Assembly (NCBI GenBank): GCA_958448705.1
Contig: CAUDEY010000037.1
Coordinates: 1-11,562, forward strand
Source: UMGS1322 sp900550765
Lineage (GTDB): Bacteria; Bacillota; Clostridia; Christensenellales; QALW01
DNA: 11,562 nt
Direction of reading: 5' to 3'
The position numbers were made by a program, and so were the translations under genes. Shown one piece after another: positions 6,973 to 11,562 of the stretch (positions are counted from its first letter, which is position 1; every line of letters starts with the position of its first letter). The notes below the pieces were generated by a model, which was not told where the DNA came from, did not search any database, and saw nothing but the letters and a program-made list of their open reading frames with translations.

Positions 6973-8008
6973 CGTTTTCATCCATTGGCAGCTTGATTTG
7001 CTGTGCAGAGTGGGGAGGTTCTATTCCCAAATGTTTATAGGCAGCCGGCAGTACGATTCTGCCGCGCGGTGTCCGTGAAATAAAGCCCAGCTGCAGCAAA
7101 AACGGCTCGATTACATCTTCAATTGTGATATCTTCTTCGCCGGTAGAGGCAGCCAGTGTATCAAGCCCTACGGGGCCGCCGCCGAATTTTTCGATCATAG
7201 TACGCAGCACGCGGTGGTCACTGGAATCTAAGCCCAAACGGTCGACCTCCAGCATTTCCAGCGCACAATCAGCCATGGCTTCTGTTACAACGCCATCGCC
7301 TTTTACCTGGGCAAAATCGCGCACACGCTTGAGAAGACGGTTGGCAATACGCGGTGTTCCACGCGAACGGCGGGATATCGCATAGGCGCCGGATTCCTCT
7401 ATGGGGATTTGCAGGATTGAAGCGCTTCGAGTGATAATTTGGGCAAGCTCCGCGGCATTATACATTTCCAGCCTGCAAATAACGCCGAAGCGATCACGCA
7501 GGGGAGACGTAAGCATACCGGCACGCGTGGTTGCGCCGATTAAGGTAAATTGCGGGAGACTCAGCCTGACCGAGCGTGCCGAAGGCCCTTTGCCAATCAT
7601 GATATCCAGCGCAAAATCCTCCATGGCAGGGTAGAGCACCTCCTCTACACTGCGGTTCAGCCGATGAATTTCATCGATAAACAGAATGTCATTTTCATTT
7701 AAATTGGTAAGAATAGCGGCCAGATCGCCGGGCCGTTCAATCGCCGGGCCGCTGGTAACGCGTATGGATACGCCCATTTCCGAGGCAATAATGTTGGCAA
7801 GGGTTGTCTTCCCCAAGCCCGGGGGACCGTATAGCAGGGTATGATCCAGCGCTTCTTTTCGTTCTCTTGCGGCGGAGATGAAAATATGGATCATCTCTTT
7901 TACTTTTTCCTGGCCGATATAATCATTCAGAGTTTTGGGGCGCAGGGAATTTTCATTTTCAGCATCCTCTTCCAGTAGGCCGGAGGTGATGATTCGTTCT
8001 TCTTCCAA
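6959..8008 (-). CDS. ruvB: Holliday junction branch migration ATPase RuvB
   Basis: AAA+ motor that forms hexameric rings on the arms of a RuvA-bound Holliday junction and pumps DNA. The 349 residues show the family layout: the N-terminal SLRPKTLNDYIGQ (21-33), Walker A GPPGLGKTT (61-69), Walker B FIDEIHRL (110-117), sensor 1 GATTRAG (158-164), the Arg-finger region SPLRDRFG (168-175), and the C-terminal winged-helix domain with FISRTPRGR. The start is TTG 8008: no ATG is suitably placed, and AGGAGG lies 9 nt upstream. That Shine-Dalgarno is formed by the last two codons of ruvA (AGG AGG before TAA), so ruvA and ruvB are translationally tied across a 6-nt gap. The acidic tail (DENDEDK) overlaps the queA start. 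Confidence 0.98.
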   Translation of the reverse strand: MEEERIITSGLLEEDAENENSLRPKTLNDYIGQEKVKEMIHIFISAARERKEALDHTLLYGPPGLGKTTLANIIASEMGVSIRVTSGPAIERPGDLAAILTNLNENDILFIDEIHRLNRSVEEVLYPAMEDFALDIMIGKGPSARSVRLSLPQFTLIGATTRAGMLTSPLRDRFGVICRLEMYNAAELAQIITRSASILQIPIEESGAYAISRRSRGTPRIANRLLKRVRDFAQVKGDGVVTEAMADCALEMLEVDRLGLDSSDHRVLRTMIEKFGGGPVGLDTLAASTGEEDITIEDVIEPFLLQLGFISRTPRGRIVLPAAYKHLGIEPPHSAQQIKLPMDENDEDK

Positions 8009-8014
8009 TATTGT

Positions 8015-8614
8015 TTACCTCCTGTCAAAGCTTTTTAATACCGTGCGGATAATTGCCTCGGTATTTGTGCAGCTAGGCGCGGCAGCTTCAACTGCTTTCG
8101 ATACCTCGGCGGGAGAATAGCCTAAGGCTGCAAGAGCATAGATCGCGTCAGCAATCATGCCTGATGCCGGCAAGGCAGCGGCCGGGTCATCGGCATTTTT
8201 GGGAATGAGTTCATCATTATCCACTTTTTCGCGCAGCTCAAGAATCATACGCTGGGCAGTTTTTTTGCCGACACCGGGGACTCTTGTCAGGGCTGCACTG
8301 TCACCGCTTACTAAAATAATGGCGAGTTCCCGCGCGGAAACGGCCGATAGGATCTGCAAGGCGATCTTGGGGCCGATACCGCTGACGGAGAGCAGGCGCA
8401 GAAACATCGTGCGTTCTTCTTTTGAAATAAACCCAAAAAGGATGATGGCATCCTCCCGCACGTGCTGATAGGTATATATTTTGGCTTTTTGACCCACGGT
8501 AACATTGCTTAGAACATTAGACGTGCATTGAAGAAAATAGCCGATTCCGCCGGCTTCAATTACGATTCCTTCCGAATCGGCTTCTTCTACTGTTCCGTTT
8601 ATAAATGCGTACAT
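8015..8614 (-). CDS. ruvA: Holliday junction DNA-binding protein RuvA
   Basis: Tetramer that binds the four-way junction and loads RuvB. The 199 residues have all three domains: the N-terminal OB-fold (1-62, beginning MYAFINGTV), two helix-hairpin-helix motifs in the middle domain, VSGIGPKIAL (77-86) and VPGVGKKTAQRM (112-123), an acidic/Ala-rich linker (about 132-150), and the C-terminal RuvB-contacting helical domain (about 153-199). The ATG at 8614 has AGGAG 6 nt upstream; this site overlaps the ruvC stop codon, and the gap from ruvC is only 9 nt. The last two codons double as the ruvB Shine-Dalgarno. Confidence 0.97.
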   Translation of the reverse strand: MYAFINGTVEEADSEGIVIEAGGIGYFLQCTSNVLSNVTVGQKAKIYTYQHVREDAIILFGFISKEERTMFLRLLSVSGIGPKIALQILSAVSARELAIILVSGDSAALTRVPGVGKKTAQRMILELREKVDNDELIPKNADDPAAALPASGMIADAIYALAALGYSPAEVSKAVEAAAPSCTNTEAIIRTVLKSFDRR

Positions 8615-8623
8615 AGTTTTCTC

Positions 8624-9118
8624 CTACTTTATTTTAAATTGAGAGCTCATTTTTGCCGTATGCGCATGGCAGATGGCGGCGGCAAGGCCGTCGGCGGCAT
8701 CATCCGGCTTGGGAATTTTATCGAGATTTAAAAAATACATCACCATTTGCTGAATCTGATGTTTATCGGCCCGTCCATAGCCTACAATGGCTTGTTTGAT
8801 CTGCAGGGGTGTATATTCGTAAAGACGGTCCGTTTTCATTGAAGCGGCGGCAAGCAGTGCACCTCGTGCCTGGGCAACATTGATGGCCGTTTTTACGTTG
8901 TTATTAAAAAACAGCTCTTCTATCGCGATATCATCGGGCTGAAAACGATCTATTACAGTAGTGACGTCGGTATAGATATTTCTTAGCCTGACGGGCGTAG
9001 GCATATCGGGCGGCGTGGAAATAATGCCGTATTCTATCATTTTGTGTTTATGGCCGTTGGTTTCAATTACGCCGAACCCCAGGGTAGCAAGGCCCGGGTC
9101 AAATCCAAGAATAATCAT
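8624..9118 (-). CDS. ruvC: Crossover junction endodeoxyribonuclease RuvC
   Basis: Dimeric Mg-dependent nuclease that resolves Holliday junctions by symmetric nicking. The start at 9118 gives 164 residues and the family N-terminus MIILGFDPG. The catalytic acidic residues are all visible: Asp7 in GFDPG, Glu67 in IAIEELFF, and Asp140 and Asp143 in KPDDAADGLAAAICHAH, with the His151 region following. The frame stays open upstream to 9166, but that extension (arginine-rich, encoded by a GC-rich palindrome) is not family-like and would lack a ribosome binding site. The site used, GGAAG 6 nt before the ATG, is weaker than in the neighbouring genes. It is the first gene of ruvC-ruvA-ruvB-queA-tgt, 66 nt downstream of a GNAT gene, with no strong promoter seen between them. 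Confidence 0.96.
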   Translation of the reverse strand: MIILGFDPGLATLGFGVIETNGHKHKMIEYGIISTPPDMPTPVRLRNIYTDVTTVIDRFQPDDIAIEELFFNNNVKTAINVAQARGALLAAASMKTDRLYEYTPLQIKQAIVGYGRADKHQIQQMVMYFLNLDKIPKPDDAADGLAAAICHAHTAKMSSQFKIK

Positions 9119-9137
9119 AAAAAACTTCCAATCAAAA

Positions 9138-9163
9138 CGGAAGCGCCGCATGCGGCGCTTTCG
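9138..9163. repeat. GC-rich palindrome between the GNAT gene and ruvC
   Basis: A perfect 20-bp palindrome, 9141-9160 (half-site AAGCGCCGCA), with two further pairs outside one imperfect position. In RNA it folds as at least an 8-bp stem with the loop CATG. Read on the minus strand it is followed by CCGTTTTG, a poor U-tract, so it is only a weak terminator candidate for the GNAT gene. It ends 22 nt before the ruvC start, so it could instead be a leader structure. Confidence 0.6.
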
Positions 9164-9184
9164 CAAACATCCGAGAAAAATATT

Positions 9185-9718
9185 TTATAGTCTGTCTGAG
9201 GCTAAAAGACCATAATAAATTCTGTCTACCGGCGTGCCGTCGGGCAACAGGATATCCGAAAGCATAACGCCTTCTTTTCGAAAGCCCAGCTTTTCCGCTA
9301 ATTTTTGTGCGGGATAATTATCTTTATCAATGCAGGCATACACTTTAGAAAACTCAAAGTTTTTAAAGTAGGTGTTTACGATCATTTCATTAGAGGTGCG
9401 GTAGGCAATACCGCGGTGCAGGAATTCTTCATTGCCGATAAGAATGTAATATTCCCCTTTGCGGTTGATATCATCAATATTCACCAGTCCCAGCATACCG
9501 ATAGGATATTTTTTTCCGCCTTCTTCTGTGGCATAAATCAGGTAATCATCCCTTGTTTTATCTAAAAGAGAGCGCTGAAACCATTGGTTTCCCTCGCTGA
9601 TTGTTTTGGGAAGATATCCGTGAAAGCCCTTGATATGAGAGTGGTTGCTTGTCCAATCCACTAAAAACGGAATATCGCTTCTTTCAATTTTACGGATGCT
9701 GAGCCTGTAGCTTACCAT
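9185..9718 (-). CDS. GNAT-family (RimJ/RimL-like) N-acetyltransferase
   Basis: Acetyl-CoA-dependent acetyltransferase, 177 residues, of the group that includes RimJ/RimL and spermidine or aminoglycoside acetyltransferases. Seen: beta-strand/alpha motif A with YYILIGNEEFLHRGIAYRTS (90-109), whose R-x-x-G-I-A form at the pyrophosphate loop is shifted to HRGIAYR, and motif B IDKDNYPAQKLAEKLGFRKEG (130-150), the common 'N..A..L.EKLGF' pattern. There is no signal peptide or membrane segment. The ATG at 9718 has a strong GAGGTGA 5 nt upstream. Its promoter lies under a PerR-box-like palindrome, suggesting stress control, and the ruvC operon follows 66 nt downstream in the same direction. The acceptor substrate (protein N-terminus, polyamine or small amine) cannot be told from sequence. 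Confidence 0.88.
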   Translation of the reverse strand: MVSYRLSIRKIERSDIPFLVDWTSNHSHIKGFHGYLPKTISEGNQWFQRSLLDKTRDDYLIYATEEGGKKYPIGMLGLVNIDDINRKGEYYILIGNEEFLHRGIAYRTSNEMIVNTYFKNFEFSKVYACIDKDNYPAQKLAEKLGFRKEGVMLSDILLPDGTPVDRIYYGLLASDRL

Positions 9719-9751
9719 AAATTCACCTCAAAACATATTTGTTTTTTATTA

Positions 9752-9766
9752 TTATAATTATTATAA
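9752..9766. promoter_or_regulatory. PerR-box-like operator over the GNAT promoter
   Basis: TTATAAT-T-ATTATAA is a perfect 7-1-7 palindrome identical to the Per-box consensus known from Bacillus (TTATAATNATTATAA). It covers the whole -10 hexamer (9760-9765) of the GNAT promoter, the classic place for repression. Fur and Zur boxes share the core but differ at the outer bases. Caveat: the surrounding tract is very AT-rich, and the regulator gene is not in the window. Confidence 0.6.
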
Positions 9767-9787
9767 CAAATTTTGCGAAAAATGCAA
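9760..9787 (-). promoter_or_regulatory. Promoter of the GNAT gene (possibly also of ruvCAB-queA-tgt)
   Basis: On the minus strand, TTGCAT (9782-9787), a 16-nt spacer and a perfect TATAAT (9760-9765) preceded by TGT as an extended -10. The start site should be about 35 nt before ATG 9718. The -35 lies within one arm of the inverted repeat at 9783-9861. Confidence 0.65.
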
Positions 9788-9861
9788 TGCACAATTTTAT
9801 ATATAATATATTATTGTGATTATTGTGGGCGTTTGTTTTTTCAGGGAGTCATTGCATTGCA
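9783..9861. repeat. Widely spaced 9-bp inverted repeat in the divergent spacer
   Basis: TGCAATGCA (9783-9791) and its exact reverse complement TGCATTGCA (9853-9861) are 61 nt apart in the GNAT/sipL spacer. The left arm overlaps the GNAT -35. Between the arms I recognise nothing beyond AT-rich sequence. Confidence 0.45.
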
Positions 9862-9882
9862 CTATAAAAAATAAAAACAGGA

Positions 9883-9909
9883 ATAATTTTAAAAAGCCGG
9901 TTATATATT
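9883..9909 (+). promoter_or_regulatory. Weak candidate sigma-E-type promoter for the SipL-like gene
   Basis: ATAAT (9883-9887), a 14-nt spacer and TATATATT (9902-9909) resemble the sigma-E pattern ATATT-N14-CATACAAT at 4 of 5 and 5 of 8 positions. No good sigma-A promoter was found upstream of this gene. The match is weak; the call leans on sipL belonging to the mother-cell sigma-E regulon in C. difficile. Confidence 0.3.
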
Positions 9910-9932
9910 TTACTGTAGAAGAACAGTAAAAT
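9907..9932. promoter_or_regulatory. Perfect 10-bp dyad upstream of the SipL-like gene
   Basis: ATTTTACTGT (9907-9916), a 6-nt centre AGAAGA, and ACAGTAAAAT (9923-9932) form a perfect inverted repeat that ends 9 nt before the Shine-Dalgarno GGAGG (9942-9946). It could be an operator or an RNA hairpin. The stretch at 9919-9928 also matches the SpoIIID consensus as I remember it (WWRRACARNY) at 9 of 10 positions. Confidence 0.5.
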
Positions 9933-9954
9933 TCAATTTACGGAGGTTGGCATA

Positions 9955-11481
9955 ATGGAATGTAACAGAGAAACGGTAAAATTTGATTGCTTTGATACAA
10001 GGAATATAACGGTAAAGGTCAGCGCTAAGGAATTGCTGGAAGAGGGAGCAAAACTGTTGGGCGTTACCGCACTTGCCTGCTGCGGCCGCTGTGAAATGCT
10101 TAATAACGAAGCACTGGTTGAAGGGATTGTAAAATTTTGTGCCATCTATAAAACCGCTGAGGGAGAGATTAGAAAGATAGAGCGCAGCGAACGGTTCGGT
10201 GTGAATGAAACGATCCCCGGGGTTATGCCGAAATCCTACATGCTGGCAAAAGCGGAGGCTGAAAAGGTACGGGGCTATGTAGAGGCAGGCAGTTTGATGC
10301 TTACCTGCAGTGTACATATTACGGGTACTTTGATTACTCCGTATCAAAGAGAGCTGCTTACCGATCTTTCGGGCGACGATATTCGCAAGAAGGAAGAGAC
10401 GGTTATGCTCAATTGTGTATCGTTTACCACACCGCTTCGGTTTACAGTAACCAATGATACCGAGCTTTCCCTGCGTGTTCCGGAAGTAAAGGAAATTCTG
10501 TGTATTAATGCCGGGGCTACGGTAAATGAAGCGCATCTTTCCGCAGGACAGCTGATTTTGGGAGGCCAGATTCCGTTGCAGACGATCTATCACTCTGCAG
10601 ACGAATATGAGCCTGTGATACAGGTATCGGATAAAATAGATTTTTCTCAGTTGATTGAACTGAAAAATGTAGAGGGCGGCAGCAGCCCGATCGTACATTT
10701 AAGTGTTGAGGACATCACGGTTACCGTAACCCCGAATGCCGAGGGAGAAAACAGAGTTCTTACCTATAGCGTGATGCTTTGCGGGTATGCTTACATGACT
10801 GAGGCGAAAGAGTGTACGCTGATTAATGATGCGTATTCTACCGGCGGTGGCTTGGAATGCACAAGAGAGACTATTAAACTTTCCTGTACAAAAGAACCGG
10901 TTACTTGCGCGGTTAATCAGCATATCAGCGTGCCGATCCCTGAAGGGAAAACGCCGATTTCTCGAATAAGCTCGGTGAATTTTACTCCGGTGATCACCGC
11001 TTGCCGGATGCTGGACGGACGGGCGGAATTGGAAGGAAGCGGAGAGGTTTCGGTCATTTATATGGCATCGGGAAGCGGAGAGTTGGAAGGTTTTAATGTT
11101 ACCGTGCCAATTCGCTTGCTTTGCGATAATCTGGATTTTGAAGAGGATACACAGATGATGGCTAATGTCTCGCTTACCGATATGCAGGCGGTGCTCGTTT
11201 CCGGCGGTGAGGTCGAGATTCGGGCGGCATTTTCGGCAATCTTTCTTCCCTGTGCCTGTGAAGACAGTGAAATTATTACGGACGCCCGGCAGGGAGATGC
11301 TTGTGATATGCCTGAATTTGGAATTATTATCTATATGGCACAGAAAAATGAAACACTTTGGGATATTTGTAAGAGATTCGGAGCCGATATGGAAGAGGTC
11401 CGGGCGCTGAATCCTGATCTCAGTGACGTTCCGCAGCAGGGACAAAAAATTTATATATTCCGCAAACTGCAGGTTTGCTGA
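9955..11481 (+). CDS. sipL: SipL-like spore coat morphogenetic protein (DUF3794/SPOCS repeats plus LysM)
   Basis: The 508-residue protein has three related SPOCS/DUF3794-type modules and a C-terminal LysM. Approximate positions are residues 16-125 (around VSAKELLEEGAKLLGV), 170-285 (around RVPEVKEILCINAGA) and 315-435 (around HISVPIPEGKTPISRI). The LysM is at 457-503, with TLWDICKRFGADMEEVRALNPDL inside it and Trp469 in its first helix. This matches clostridial SipL in order and length. SipL binds the SpoIVA ATPase through its LysM and anchors the coat layer around the forespore, the counterpart of Bacillus SpoVID. No signal peptide is present, as expected for a mother-cell cytosolic protein. 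The ATG at 9955 has GGAGG 8 nt upstream. It is monocistronic: divergent from the GNAT gene, with a strong terminator after it. It could instead be another DUF3794-LysM paralogue, since some clostridia carry several. Confidence 0.8.
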   Translation: MECNRETVKFDCFDTRNITVKVSAKELLEEGAKLLGVTALACCGRCEMLNNEALVEGIVKFCAIYKTAEGEIRKIERSERFGVNETIPGVMPKSYMLAKAEAEKVRGYVEAGSLMLTCSVHITGTLITPYQRELLTDLSGDDIRKKEETVMLNCVSFTTPLRFTVTNDTELSLRVPEVKEILCINAGATVNEAHLSAGQLILGGQIPLQTIYHSADEYEPVIQVSDKIDFSQLIELKNVEGGSSPIVHLSVEDITVTVTPNAEGENRVLTYSVMLCGYAYMTEAKECTLINDAYSTGGGLECTRETIKLSCTKEPVTCAVNQHISVPIPEGKTPISRISSVNFTPVITACRMLDGRAELEGSGEVSVIYMASGSGELEGFNVTVPIRLLCDNLDFEEDTQMMANVSLTDMQAVLVSGGEVEIRAAFSAIFLPCACEDSEIITDARQGDACDMPEFGIIIYMAQKNETLWDICKRFGADMEEVRALNPDLSDVPQQGQKIYIFRKLQVC

Positions 11482-11501
11482 GAGCGTATAACGCGGAAGA
11501 G

Positions 11502-11543
11502 GCAAAAACATGTACATTGTACGTGTTTTTGCTTTCTTTTTTT
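11502..11543 (+). terminator. Rho-independent terminator of the SipL-like gene
   Basis: A 14-bp stem with one G-U pair (11502-11515 with 11519-11532), the loop ATT, and the tail TTTCTTTTTTT (11533-11543). It begins 20 nt after the stop codon. Confidence 0.9.
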
Positions 11544-11562
11544 GTAGGAATGTATTATAATA

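Noticed and set aside
9119..9166. N-terminal extension of RuvC from ATG 9166
   Set aside because: The added residues are an Arg-rich translation of the GC-rich palindrome, unlike any RuvC N-terminus, whereas ATG 9118 gives MIILGFDPG.
9910..11517. Two long minus-strand open frames (about 260-270 codons each) opposite the SipL-like gene
   Set aside because: They are antisense shadows: no domain-like sequence, no ribosome binding sites, and the plus-strand frame has clear DUF3794 and LysM features.
11533..11561. Possible promoter at the right edge (TATAAT at 11556-11561)
   Set aside because: The hexamer 17 nt upstream is TTTCTT, a poor -35 made of the terminator's T-run, and the downstream gene is outside the window.

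Overview
The window looks like chromosomal DNA from an endospore-forming, low-to-medium-GC Clostridia-type Firmicute. The evidence is a spore-coat morphogenesis protein with DUF3794/SPOCS repeats and a C-terminal LysM domain (SipL-like), strong Shine-Dalgarno sequences, sigma-A promoters with extended -10 elements, and the block ruvC-ruvA-ruvB-queA-tgt-yajC. I see no transposase, phage gene, CRISPR array, rRNA or tRNA. Most of the window is ordinary core genome.

Left part (1-1420): the first 18 codons of an exported protein run off the left edge on the minus strand. It is divergent from a monocistronic GH99/WbsX-like carbohydrate-active protein with its own promoter and terminator. Region 1549-3632 is a two-gene plus-strand unit, murC (peptidoglycan precursor synthesis) and a LOG-family nucleotide phosphoribohydrolase, closed by a hairpin. 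A HAD phosphatase/phosphomutase follows (3652-4296, TTG start) and meets yajC head-on at a shared hairpin.

Middle (4303-9118, minus strand, read right to left): ruvC, ruvA and ruvB (Holliday junction resolution and branch migration), queA and tgt (queuosine modification of tRNA), then yajC (Sec translocase accessory). Junctions from ruvC to tgt are tight or overlapping, as in one operon; yajC also has its own candidate promoter.

Right part: a GNAT acetyltransferase (9185-9718, minus) lies just upstream of ruvC. Its promoter -10 is covered by a 15-bp palindrome identical to the Bacillus PerR-box consensus. I find no strong promoter between this gene and ruvC, so peroxide-responsive control could reach the repair operon. 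On the other side of the 236-bp divergent spacer, the SipL-like gene (9955-11481) is preceded by a weak sigma-E-like promoter and a perfect 10-bp dyad, and is closed by a strong terminator.

No wholly new system is evident. The items most worth a second look are the PerR-like operator, the 9-mer TTTTACTGT that recurs in three separate promoter/leader regions, and the GH99-type acidic pair in the WbsX-like protein.
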